Assembly (NCBI GenBank): GCA_018396395.1
Contig: JAGTQN010000059.1
Location: 203-10,504 of the forward strand
Source: Candidatus Bathyarchaeota archaeon
Lineage (GTDB): Archaea > Thermoproteota > CALKCG01 > B24 > JAGTQN01
Length of the DNA stretch: 10,302 nt
Direction: 5' to 3'
The position numbers and the translations under genes are program-made. The notes beneath the pieces are model-generated. The model was given only the letters and a program-made list of their open reading frames with translations. It had not been told where the DNA came from and ran no database searches. This document shows, piece by piece, positions 1-7,276 of this stretch (positions within the stretch are counted from its first letter, which is position 1; the number at the start of each line of letters is the position of its first letter).

Positions 1-17
1 CGAAAAGAGATCTCCAT

Positions 18-2351
18 ATGAAGATGAAGGAGTTTCGGACGGAGCTTGGTGTCTTCAAGGATTTAGAGATCTCTATCGGAAGGATCTTCGAGGAGACTTG
101 GCCCGAGCCCCTAGGTCCGACACCCTTCCCTTCCATTATTGCCCTCAGGGACTGGGACTTTAAACTTTTGAAACGCTATAAACCCTTCTACATGCCCTTC
201 TGTGATGTATGCTGCTTTTGTACGATGGGAAAGTGTGACTTGACGGGTGATAAGCGGGGTGCCTGTGGCCTCACAATGGCATCCCAACAATCCCGCATTG
301 TCCTTCTTGCTTGCTGCATAGGAGCTGCTACCCACATAGCCCATGCGAGGCACCTCGTCGAGCATCTTATCGGGCTCTATGGAAGGGATTGCCCCATCGA
401 TGTAGGGGGAACAAATGTAGAGGTGGAAGCTCCCATAACAAGGCTTGTTTGCGGTATAAGACCCCGTACCCTCAGGGATCTCGAAGACATTTTAGACTAT
501 TTGGAAGGACAGATCGTTCAGCTTCTCTCGGCAACCCACACAGGACAGGAAGGGAGCCCTTTAGATTTTGAATCGAAGGTTCTCCATGCGGGCATGATCG
601 ATCATGTAGGCATGGAAGTTGCCGACATTGCCCAGATTTCCGCGCTAGGTTTTCCGAAGGCCGATCCAGAGGCCCCCCTTACGGATATAGGTTGGGGGGT
701 CGTCGATTCTTCAAAGCCCGTTATCCTTGTCGTAGGGCACAATGTTCCATCGGCTGCCGAAATAGTCGACTACCTGATGGATCGAGCATTGTATGAGAAG
801 ATCGAGGTGGCCGGCATTTGCTGTACGGCCCATGATGTTGCCCGCTATAATCCGAGGGCTAAAATCGTAGGCCCCCTTTCTTGGCAAGCCCGGTTTATAA
901 GGAGTGGTTTGGCAGATGTAATAGTCCTAGATGAACAGTGTATAAGGGCGGATACCCTGCTGGAAGCCCAGAAGGTAAGGGCCCCCCTCATAGCGACCTC
1001 CGATAAAAATTGCCTCGGTCTTCAGAATAGAACTGGAGATAAAGCTGAAGAGATCGTGGCGGATCTGGTAGCCGGGAAGGCTCCAGGAGTACTTATCCTC
1101 GATCCTGTATTGGTGGGTGAGGTTGCAGTGCGTACGGCTATGGAAGTAGCTCCGAAGAGAAGGAAGTTTAAGGTTTTGCCTTCGACAGCGGAGGTTATAG
1201 AGGGGTCTAAGGCTTGCACGAAATGCAATCGCTGCACGAGATCCTGCCCCAATGAGCTTCCGATACCCGATGCCCTAGAAGTTGCTGTCCAAGGAAATCT
1301 TTCGGGCTTGGCCGCCCTTTATGAAGCCTGTATTGGCTGTCTTCGATGCGAAAGTGCCTGTCCAAATAGGCTTCCAATCCATAGCTACATCCTTGCAGCC
1401 TCAGAGAGAAGAATGAGGGAAGAAAGGTTTAAGATCCGAACAGGGAGGGGAGCCATCCAGGATAACGAGATAAGGAATGTGGGAGCTCCCATCGTACTTG
1501 GTGAGATACCAGGAGTAATAGCCCTCGTCGGATGCTCCAACTATCCCCATGGTGGCAGAGAAGTTGCCGAAATAGCCGAGGAATTCCTGAAGCGAAGATA
1601 TATCGTAGTCGCCTCAGGTTGTTCCGCCATGTCTGTAGCCATGAAAAAGGATGAAGAAGGCAGAAGTCTCTATGAGCTCTATCCTGGAGGCTTTGAGGCT
1701 GGAGGCCTTGTGAACGTAGGCTCTTGTATCGCTAACTCCCATATATCTGGAGCTGCCATAAAGATCGCGAGTATCTTCGCTAAACGCAACCTTCGGGCGA
1801 ATTACGAGGAGATAGCCGATTACATCCTAAACCGAGTTGGAGCAGTAGGCTTAGCATGGGGAGCCATGTCCCAAAAGGCTGCAGCCATAGCAAGTGGCTT
1901 CTGGCGTTTAGGGGTTCCTGTCATCGTGGGACCCCATGGATCAAAGTATAGGCGTATGCTTCTGGGAAGGAAGGACCGGGATGAGGACTGGTACGTCTAC
2001 GATGCCAGAAGTGGAGAACAAGTTTATGTTGGTCCAGCACCGGAGCACCTTTTCTGCACAGCCGAAAGCAAAGAGGAAGCCATGGTTATGATTGCCAAGC
2101 TTTGCATTAGGCCTAACGATACACCAAAGGGGAGAGCGATAAAGCTTACCCACTACGTGGACCTGAGTAAGCGCCTTTATGGCACAATCCCTGATGATAT
2201 TCATCTGTTCGTCCGCACGGCTGCAGACATTCCTATAACTATGAAGGAGGAAATCCAAAGGATTTTAGAGGAAAGGGGCTGGAAGGAAAAGAGGATACCC
2301 GATCCAACTCTCTTGCCGAAACTCGTGAGGAAAGGAGAGATGGGAAGGTAG
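18..2351 (+). CDS. cdhA: ACDS/CODH alpha subunit (Ni-Fe-S carbon monoxide dehydrogenase)
   Basis: Catalytic CO dehydrogenase subunit of the cytoplasmic ACDS complex; it interconverts CO and CO2 and passes electrons to ferredoxin. At 777 aa it has the usual archaeal length. Near the N-terminus is the cysteine cluster for the B/D Fe-S centres (C62, C65, C66, C68, C73, C83, in CDVCCFCTMGKCDLTGDKRG). A histidine-rich stretch follows (H106, H109, H112, H116), typical of the proton relay. By family alignment the C-cluster ligands are H241 (GHNVP), C269 (AGICC), C308 (DEQC), C506 (VGCSNY), C535 (SGCSAM) and C570 (NVGSC), all present, with the catalytic lysine probably K620 (SQKA). The archaea-specific inserted ferredoxin domain gives two [4Fe-4S] motifs, C400/C403/C406/C410 and C438/C441/C444/C448. 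The frame is open to the left edge, but the N-terminus aligns with relatives from about this ATG; an ATG six bases downstream is equally possible. No strong ribosome site is visible. It is the first gene of the operon here. Confidence 0.97.
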   Translation: MKMKEFRTELGVFKDLEISIGRIFEETWPEPLGPTPFPSIIALRDWDFKLLKRYKPFYMPFCDVCCFCTMGKCDLTGDKRGACGLTMASQQSRIVLLACCIGAATHIAHARHLVEHLIGLYGRDCPIDVGGTNVEVEAPITRLVCGIRPRTLRDLEDILDYLEGQIVQLLSATHTGQEGSPLDFESKVLHAGMIDHVGMEVADIAQISALGFPKADPEAPLTDIGWGVVDSSKPVILVVGHNVPSAAEIVDYLMDRALYEKIEVAGICCTAHDVARYNPRAKIVGPLSWQARFIRSGLADVIVLDEQCIRADTLLEAQKVRAPLIATSDKNCLGLQNRTGDKAEEIVADLVAGKAPGVLILDPVLVGEVAVRTAMEVAPKRRKFKVLPSTAEVIEGSKACTKCNRCTRSCPNELPIPDALEVAVQGNLSGLAALYEACIGCLRCESACPNRLPIHSYILAASERRMREERFKIRTGRGAIQDNEIRNVGAPIVLGEIPGVIALVGCSNYPHGGREVAEIAEEFLKRRYIVVASGCSAMSVAMKKDEEGRSLYELYPGGFEAGGLVNVGSCIANSHISGAAIKIASIFAKRNLRANYEEIADYILNRVGAVGLAWGAMSQKAAAIASGFWRLGVPVIVGPHGSKYRRMLLGRKDRDEDWYVYDARSGEQVYVGPAPEHLFCTAESKEEAMVMIAKLCIRPNDTPKGRAIKLTHYVDLSKRLYGTIPDDIHLFVRTAADIPITMKEEIQRILEERGWKEKRIPDPTLLPKLVRKGEMGR

Positions 2352-2360
2352 GTGGGTTAA

Positions 2361-2906
2361 ATGGCATCGGCAGAGCCATGGCAGATGGCCGAGATACCAG
2401 GGCCTAGGAAGGCCATCGTCATCCCTAGGCCTGAGGCCCTCATTGCCTTAGTTAAAAGAGCGAAACGCCTAATCTTCATCGTAGGGCATGGGGCCTCCGA
2501 GGTCTCCCTAAAGGAAGGGGGAACTCCCATGGACTGGTCTATCCGCGTGTCGAGGGCTTCTGGCATTCCCATATTGGCTACTGGACATGCTGTAAAAGGT
2601 TTCATAGAAAGGGGCTTCAAACCTGGAGCCTACATGTCCGCCGTCGACGTGGCGAATAGACTTATAGATCCAGGCTGGGAGGGACTGGACGGAAAAGGAC
2701 AGTACGAGCTAGCTATTTTTATAGGCTTTCACTATTATTTAGCCTGGAACCTTCTTTCGGGGCTCAAACATTTTTCCCAGAACATCAAGACCCTAAGCCT
2801 AGACAGGTTCTACCAGCCCCATGCATCCCTTTCGCTTCCTAATTTATCAGTCGACGAATGGGAAGTTTATTTAAAGGCTCTAGAAGATGCCTTGAGGAGT
2901 GGATGA
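2361..2906 (+). CDS. cdhB: ACDS/CODH epsilon subunit
   Basis: Small partner of the CdhA dimer in the archaeal alpha2-epsilon2 CO dehydrogenase component. Its fold is a Rossmann-like (DHS-type) domain. It has no catalytic metal centre and is thought to bind nucleotide or flavin, or to stabilise CdhA, but its exact role is unsettled. At 181 aa it is normal size. Family hallmarks seen are IPGPRKA near residue 12, the strand and glycine turn LIFIVGHGA (37-45), IPILATGHAVKGF (69-81), WEGLDGKGQYELAIFIGF (106-123, the best-conserved block), HYYL (124-127), LKHFSQNIKTLSLDRFYQP (135-153) and FPNL-like SLPNL (158-162). The ATG lies nine bases after the cdhA stop, with GGTGGG just upstream as a ribosome site. 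This subunit is absent from bacterial CODH/ACS, so it marks the locus as archaeal. Confidence 0.95.
   Translation: MASAEPWQMAEIPGPRKAIVIPRPEALIALVKRAKRLIFIVGHGASEVSLKEGGTPMDWSIRVSRASGIPILATGHAVKGFIERGFKPGAYMSAVDVANRLIDPGWEGLDGKGQYELAIFIGFHYYLAWNLLSGLKHFSQNIKTLSLDRFYQPHASLSLPNLSVDEWEVYLKALEDALRSG
2894..2899 (+). promoter_or_regulatory. Ribosome binding site of cdhC (GAGGAG)
   Basis: GAGGAG lies inside the 3' end of cdhB, 10 bases before the TTG at 2910 and 16 bases before the ATG at 2916. The spacing favours the TTG as the start of cdhC; the ATG, two codons later, remains possible. Confidence 0.5.
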
Positions 2907-2909
2907 GCC

Positions 2910-4313
2910 TTGTCGATGTTTCAGGATATCCCTGTGGAAGTGAGCGTAATCTACGAAGGTCAGAGGATTCGATGGCCCGATACCCATGTGGAGCTAGGAG
3001 GGCCAAGGGTTGAGCATAAGTTCGAGCTCGTGAGGGTTAAGCCCCTTTCCGAGGTCGAGGATGGAAGGATCGTAATTATAGGCCCAGACCTGAAGGATAT
3101 GGAGAAGAGAAGCTATCCCTTTGGGCTTTACATAGAAGTTGCTGGTAGCCAACTTGGGGAGGAGCTTGAGGGAGTCATCGAGAGGCGTATCCACGAGTAC
3201 TGCAACTACATAGAGGGTTTCATGCATGTGAACCAGCGTTACGACATCCAGATTCGCCTGAGTGAGAAATCCTATAAGAAGGGCTTGAATTCCTTCCAAA
3301 TCATAGGAAAGGTCCTTTGCAGGCTTTTCAAGAGTGAGCTTCCAATCATCGAAAGGATCCAGATAACCTTCATCACAGACCCTGAAAAGGTTGCAGACAT
3401 GTATAGAGAAGCCCTAGGGATCTATGAAAAGCGGGATGCCAGGGTGAGGGGCCTGAAGGACGAGGATGTGAGCGAATTTTATGGCTGTAATCTATGCCAA
3501 TCCTTCGCCCCGACCCATTCATGTATCATCACACCCCAAAGGTACTCGAACTGTGGTGCCATCAGTTGGTTCGATGCGAGGGCTTCGGCTATGGTTGATC
3601 CCAAGGGACCGATTTTCAGGATTGAGAAGGGTGATTGCCTAGATCCTCTTAAGGGCGAGTACACAGGAACCAACGACTCGATAAGAAAGAATACAGGAGG
3701 GGAAATCACAAGGGTTTGGTTATACACAGCCTTTGGTTATCCCCACACCTCATGCGGTTGTTTCGAGGGTGTAGCCTTTTACATACCTGAAGTGGATGGA
3801 TTAGGAATCGTCCATAGGGGATTCAGGGGCCCAACGGTAAATGGGCTTCCCTTCTCAGCCTTAGCTGATTCAACGGCTGGAGGAAGGCAGATCGACGGCT
3901 TTCATGGCATCTCCATCGAATACATGAGGTCTAAAAAGTTCCTTCAGGCAGATGGGGGATGGAAACGCATCGTTTGGATGCCCGAGGCAATCAAGGAGCG
4001 TATCAAGGATTTCATACCGAAGGATATAGTCGATAAAATTGCAACGGAAAAAGATGCTTCGACTGTTGAAGAGTTAAGGATTTTCCTCGAGAAGGGAGGC
4101 CATCCCATCGTGGAAAGATGGAAGGAAAAAGAGAAGGAGGCAGAAGTGCGACCACGTCTAGCGGAACCTGTTGTTACAGAGGATAAGGTTGAGGCTCCGG
4201 AAGCCCTCTTAAAAGGGACTATTACAACAGTCGCGGCTCCAGGCACCTTCAGAATTGTTTTGAAAAACGCAAGGATCCGGGCTGAGAAGATTACTATAAA
4301 AAGGCTTGATTAA
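2910..4313 (+). CDS. cdhC: ACDS beta subunit (acetyl-CoA synthase, A-cluster protein)
   Basis: Makes or cleaves acetyl-CoA: it condenses CO from CdhA/B, a methyl group from the CdhD/E corrinoid, and CoA at the Ni-Ni-[4Fe-4S] A cluster. At 467 aa it is the short archaeal form, lacking the N-terminal CODH-binding domain of bacterial AcsB. The N-terminal half carries VELGGP (27-32) and FMHVNQRYD (104-112). The A-cluster cysteines lie in YGCNLCQSFAPTHSC (C193, C196, C205), NCGAISWFD (C215) and HTSCGCFE (C282, C284). C282 and C284 are the CGC pair bridging the two metals. YIPEVDGLG (291-299), NGLPFS and FLQADGGW (344-351) are further family blocks. A charged linker (about 402-437) leads to a small C-terminal segment ending in VLKNARIRAEKITIKRLD, which is basic and strand-like. 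The TTG start begins three bases after the cdhB stop. Confidence 0.96.
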   Translation: MSMFQDIPVEVSVIYEGQRIRWPDTHVELGGPRVEHKFELVRVKPLSEVEDGRIVIIGPDLKDMEKRSYPFGLYIEVAGSQLGEELEGVIERRIHEYCNYIEGFMHVNQRYDIQIRLSEKSYKKGLNSFQIIGKVLCRLFKSELPIIERIQITFITDPEKVADMYREALGIYEKRDARVRGLKDEDVSEFYGCNLCQSFAPTHSCIITPQRYSNCGAISWFDARASAMVDPKGPIFRIEKGDCLDPLKGEYTGTNDSIRKNTGGEITRVWLYTAFGYPHTSCGCFEGVAFYIPEVDGLGIVHRGFRGPTVNGLPFSALADSTAGGRQIDGFHGISIEYMRSKKFLQADGGWKRIVWMPEAIKERIKDFIPKDIVDKIATEKDASTVEELRIFLEKGGHPIVERWKEKEKEAEVRPRLAEPVVTEDKVEAPEALLKGTITTVAAPGTFRIVLKNARIRAEKITIKRLD

Positions 4314-4321
4314 TTTAGGAT

Positions 4322-4327
4322 GAGGGG
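4322..4327 (+). promoter_or_regulatory. Ribosome binding site of cdhD (GAGGGG)
   Basis: GAGGGG sits 7 bases before the GTG at 4335. The ATG at 4320 is followed three codons later by TAA in the same frame, so it cannot start cdhD. The GTG is therefore the best start. Confidence 0.55.
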
Positions 4328-4334
4328 ATAAGGA

Positions 4335-5555
4335 GTGGGAAGGGGAGAAATTAGACGGAGGAACGAAGGATCCATAAAGATTGGACCAAGACTTCTTGAA
4401 ATTCTAAGCCAGCTTGGCGAGATAGAGCTTGAGGATGTAGAGATCGAAGTGGAGGATTTGGAAATATGGTGGCAACCAGGGGTAGGAATAGTAGCACCAC
4501 CCAAGATTGTTCCCCCTCCAAGGGTTAAGCCAACGGAAATTCTCCCTGAACCTTTCGAGGTACCCTTGGAGGAATATCCTGGAAGGGTCGAGGAGGTCGT
4601 CTTGGGTGCCACGAAGGCTGAGGGGGGAACGAGGGCGAAAAGGATAGTGATCGGAGGGGCTGAATCCCCAGCTTTTTATCTCTTCGAAAGGAAGCCTGCC
4701 CATCCACCGGTAATCGCCATCGATACCTTCGATATGAAGACCAGCCTTCCTAGAGCTATAAGAATGTATGTGGAAGAGGTCATGGAAGATCCTCCTGCTT
4801 GGGCTAAAATGGCCGTCGATAAATTAGGAGCCGATCTAGTTTCGATCCATCTAATTAGCACGGATCCATTGATCAGGGATACATCGCCAAAGGAAGCTGC
4901 AAAGACTGTAGAGGATGTCCTTCAAGCCGTCGATGTCCCCATCATTGTGGGAGGATGCGGGGATCCTAGGAAGGATGCGGAAGTCTTCACGAAGGTTGCT
5001 GAGGTAGCGGAAGGGGAGAGGCTCCTCCTTAGCTCTGTAACTCTGGACATGGATGAGGCTGGAATCCTCGGCCGCGTAGCAAAGGCTGCCAAGGACCATG
5101 GACATGCAGTCCTTGCCTTCTCTTCCATGGAGTTGAATAAGGCTAAGGAATTGAACAGGAAGCTCTACGCGTTTCTGCCAAGGGATTCCATAGTGATGGA
5201 TCTGACTACGGCTGCCTTAGGTTATGGTCTTGAGTACTCCTTCAGCATCCATGAACGGGCAAGGCTTGCTGCCCTTATGGGAGATCCGGAGCTTCAGCAT
5301 CCAGTTCTCTCAGGGACGACGAATGCATGGGCTGCTAGGGAGGCATGGCTTAGGATGGGACCGGAGTGGGAGCCAAGAGAACTGAGGGGGGCCCTATGGG
5401 AGACCATAACAGCTCTGGCCCTCCTTCTAGCAGGAGTCGATGTCTTTATGATGATGCATCCTGATGCCGTAAGGACGGTTAAGAAGGTCATAGAGCATTT
5501 TAACAGAGAGGTTAAGCCCGAAACGATGGTTGACTGGGTTTCGGCGAGGATCTAG
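4335..5555 (+). CDS. cdhD: ACDS delta subunit (corrinoid Fe-S protein, small subunit)
   Basis: TIM-barrel small subunit of the corrinoid iron-sulfur protein. With CdhE it holds the cobamide that shuttles the methyl group between the tetrahydropterin carrier and the A cluster of CdhC. At 406 aa it fits the archaeal family. The first 100 residues form an arm: an acidic strand-like segment (residues 29-46, alternating E/D with I, L and V), a proline-rich linker (55-75), then the core from about 102 (AKRIVIGGAESPAFYLFE). Core blocks are AIDTFDMK (128-135), IHLISTDPLIRDTSPKEAAK (171-190), DVPIIVGGCGDPRKDAE (200-216), MDLTTAALGYGLEYSFS (288-304), LSGTTNAWAAREAW (325-338) and FMMMHPDAV (371-379). 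No Fe-S ligand motif is expected in this subunit, and none is seen. It starts with GTG 21 bases after cdhC. In many methanogens a cooC-like ATPase gene sits at this junction; here there is none. Confidence 0.96.
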   Translation: MGRGEIRRRNEGSIKIGPRLLEILSQLGEIELEDVEIEVEDLEIWWQPGVGIVAPPKIVPPPRVKPTEILPEPFEVPLEEYPGRVEEVVLGATKAEGGTRAKRIVIGGAESPAFYLFERKPAHPPVIAIDTFDMKTSLPRAIRMYVEEVMEDPPAWAKMAVDKLGADLVSIHLISTDPLIRDTSPKEAAKTVEDVLQAVDVPIIVGGCGDPRKDAEVFTKVAEVAEGERLLLSSVTLDMDEAGILGRVAKAAKDHGHAVLAFSSMELNKAKELNRKLYAFLPRDSIVMDLTTAALGYGLEYSFSIHERARLAALMGDPELQHPVLSGTTNAWAAREAWLRMGPEWEPRELRGALWETITALALLLAGVDVFMMMHPDAVRTVKKVIEHFNREVKPETMVDWVSARI

Positions 5556-5593
5556 GGGATCGATAAAACGATACCCATTCAAAGTGGGGGGAT

Positions 5594-5599
5594 GGAGGG
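5594..5599 (+). promoter_or_regulatory. Ribosome binding site of cdhE (GGAGGG), decides the start
   Basis: GGAGGG lies 8 bases before the TTG at 5608. The longer alternative, TTG at 5530 inside cdhD, has no comparable site upstream. The GTG at 5584 also lacks one at useful distance. Confidence 0.55.
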
Positions 5600-5607
5600 A
5601 AAAGGAT

Positions 5608-7086
5608 TTGACTGAGAGGGAGATCAAAGGAGGGATAAAAGAGCTTAGTCCCATTGATGTTTACATGCTACTTCCTAGAACGAACTGTAAAGAATGCGGG
5701 GAAGAGAATTGCATGGCCTTTGCTGTAAAGCTTGTAAGCAGAGAGGTGCCCCTAGAGAAATGTCCTCCGATTCTTAAGAAGGAGAAGGCAGAAGCCTATA
5801 AGAAGCTTCAGGAGCTCCTCGCACCCCCTGTAAGGGAGGTTGTCATAGGCCTTGGGAAGCGAAGCCTGCGGATTGGCGGTAAGCTTGTCATGCACAGGCA
5901 CGAGTTCACATATCATAACCCACCTCCTATAGCCATCGATGTTACAGATGAGATGCCCCTCCATCCAAACCCAGAAAGAAAGGATGAAAGGGAGGGAATC
6001 ATAGATAGGATACGAAAGTTCGAAGGCTTCTCCTACGACTACATCGGAAAGAGACTTAATCTAGATGCTATAGCCCTCAGATCCACTTCAGGAAATCCAG
6101 AAACCTTCAAATCAGTCGTTAGGGCTGTTACAGAGTTCACTGACGTACCCCTCATCCTATGCTCCTTGGATCCCGCAATCATGGATGCAGGGCTTTCAGT
6201 AGCGGGGGATAGGAGACCCCTCATCTACGCGGCAACGAAGGAGAACTGGAAAGAAATGGCGGAGTTAGCCTTGAAGTACAGCTGCCCCTTAGCCATCCTT
6301 GCCCCTAATGACCTTTCGCTTCTAAGATCCTTGGCGAGGACCCTAATAGATTATGGATTGAATGATCTTGTTCTAGACCCTGGAACCTTTCCTGAGGAAG
6401 GAATCGCTGCTACTATTAACAACTTTACGATGATAAGGAGATGTGTCTTTAAGCGGAGGGACAAGCTCTTAGGCTTTCCCCTCCTCGGAACTCCTATAAC
6501 AGCTTGGCTTTACGGAGAGGGCTCGATGGAGGAGAGGGCTTGGAAGGAAGCTGTTTTGGCCTCGATGCTCATTTCGAGGTATGCAGACCTCCTGATAATG
6601 CATAGCCTCGACGGCTGGGCGCTCCTCTCCGTAGTGATATGGAGGTTTAACCTCTATACAGATCCAAGGAAGCCTGTTTCGGTTGAGCCTGGCCTTAGAA
6701 CCTTCGGAGAGCCAGACGAAAAATCCCCCCTGATGCTTACGGGTAACTATGCCCTTACATATTTCACAGTAGAATCGGATATCAAAAAATGCGGTGCATC
6801 ATGCTACCTGATCGTAGCAGATACACAGGGATTAAGTGTAGAGAGCGCTGTGGCAGGGAGGTACCTGACTGCAGAAACAGTCGCAGAGGCTGTTCGGAAA
6901 TCGGGAATCGAAGGCAAAATAAACCACAAGTTTCTCATAATACCGGGCTTAGCTGCAAGACTCAGCGGGGAGATCGAGGAAACCTTAGGAGGTGAATGGC
7001 GAGTCCTTGTCGGACCGAGGGATTCCTCTGAGATAGGGAAGTTTTTGAAGGAAAAATGGCCACCGAAGTTAGATTTCCAAGGGTAG
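5608..7086 (+). CDS. cdhE: ACDS gamma subunit (corrinoid Fe-S protein, large subunit)
   Basis: Large subunit of the corrinoid iron-sulfur protein, carrying a low-potential [4Fe-4S] cluster and the cobamide that accepts and donates the methyl group. From the TTG at 5608 it is 492 aa. The N-terminal cluster motif is C27, C30, C35 and C52 (TNCKECGEENCMAFAVKLV, then CPPIL), all four ligands present. A TIM barrel follows, with ALRSTSGNPE (156-165), PLILCSLDPAIMDAGL (181-196), LIYAATKENWKEMAELAL (205-222) and DLVLDPGTFP (253-262). The C-terminal corrinoid-binding domain begins at LTGNYALTYFTVESDIKK (377-394) and ends IIPGLAARLSGEIEETL (444-460) and VLVGPRDSSEI (466-476). The frame stays open to a TTG at 5530 inside cdhD (518 aa). 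I prefer 5608 because of its ribosome site and because relatives begin close to the SPLEAY-like segment (here SPIDVY). It is the last gene of the cdh run. Confidence 0.95.
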   Translation: MTEREIKGGIKELSPIDVYMLLPRTNCKECGEENCMAFAVKLVSREVPLEKCPPILKKEKAEAYKKLQELLAPPVREVVIGLGKRSLRIGGKLVMHRHEFTYHNPPPIAIDVTDEMPLHPNPERKDEREGIIDRIRKFEGFSYDYIGKRLNLDAIALRSTSGNPETFKSVVRAVTEFTDVPLILCSLDPAIMDAGLSVAGDRRPLIYAATKENWKEMAELALKYSCPLAILAPNDLSLLRSLARTLIDYGLNDLVLDPGTFPEEGIAATINNFTMIRRCVFKRRDKLLGFPLLGTPITAWLYGEGSMEERAWKEAVLASMLISRYADLLIMHSLDGWALLSVVIWRFNLYTDPRKPVSVEPGLRTFGEPDEKSPLMLTGNYALTYFTVESDIKKCGASCYLIVADTQGLSVESAVAGRYLTAETVAEAVRKSGIEGKINHKFLIIPGLAARLSGEIEETLGGEWRVLVGPRDSSEIGKFLKEKWPPKLDFQG

Positions 7087-7164
7087 TCGAACAGCTTTCG
7101 CCATGAAAAGGTTCTGCTTATGACCTTAAGCCTCTATCGCCAAGAAAAGATATCGAATACAGGG

Positions 7165-7173
7165 TTTATAAAA
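7165..7173 (+). promoter_or_regulatory. Candidate archaeal TATA box upstream of the DUF166 gene
   Basis: TTTATAAAA matches the archaeal TATA consensus and is preceded by a purine-containing ACAGGG, possibly a BRE. Transcription would be expected to start roughly 25 bases downstream, near 7195, leaving an untranslated leader of about 80 bases. The T-rich stretch just after it (7174-7198) could equally help end the cdh transcript. No hairpin terminator is evident after cdhE; a weak stem, AAGTCC (7203-7208) with GGGCTT (7216-7221), is present in the leader. Confidence 0.4.
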
Positions 7174-7234
7174 TTTCTTTGCTCCTTTAACTAATTTTGA
7201 AGAAGTCCGCTATAAGGGCTTTCTTAGAGAAATT

Positions 7235-7261
7235 AAGAAGAAAAAAGAAAAAGAAAAGAAA
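7235..7261 (+). other. Homopurine tract in the leader of the DUF166 gene
   Basis: An uninterrupted run of 27 A/G bases lies just before the DUF166 gene. It ends close to GGAAGG (7263-7268), which is 8 bases from the TTG start and is the likely ribosome site. Read in the DUF166 frame the tract would encode a Lys/Glu-rich stretch with no ATG, GTG or TTG, so I treat it as untranslated leader. Confidence 0.5.
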
Positions 7262-7276
7262 TGGAAGGCTCATGCC

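Noticed and set aside
1698..1703. Possible missing cysteine in CdhA (FEAGG at residues 559-563, where I recall FECGG in Methanosarcina)
   Set aside because: The position is not one of the C-cluster ligands, all six of which are present, and my memory of the reference residue is not secure enough to call it an anomaly.
4310..4707. Minus-strand open frames opposite the start of cdhD
   Set aside because: Low-complexity Ser/Pro/Thr-rich products are mirror images of the acidic and proline-rich CdhD arm. The CdhD frame is supported by family blocks downstream.
7087..7165. Hairpin terminator right after cdhE
   Set aside because: Short pairings such as GAAC with GTTC are too small and lack a following T-run.
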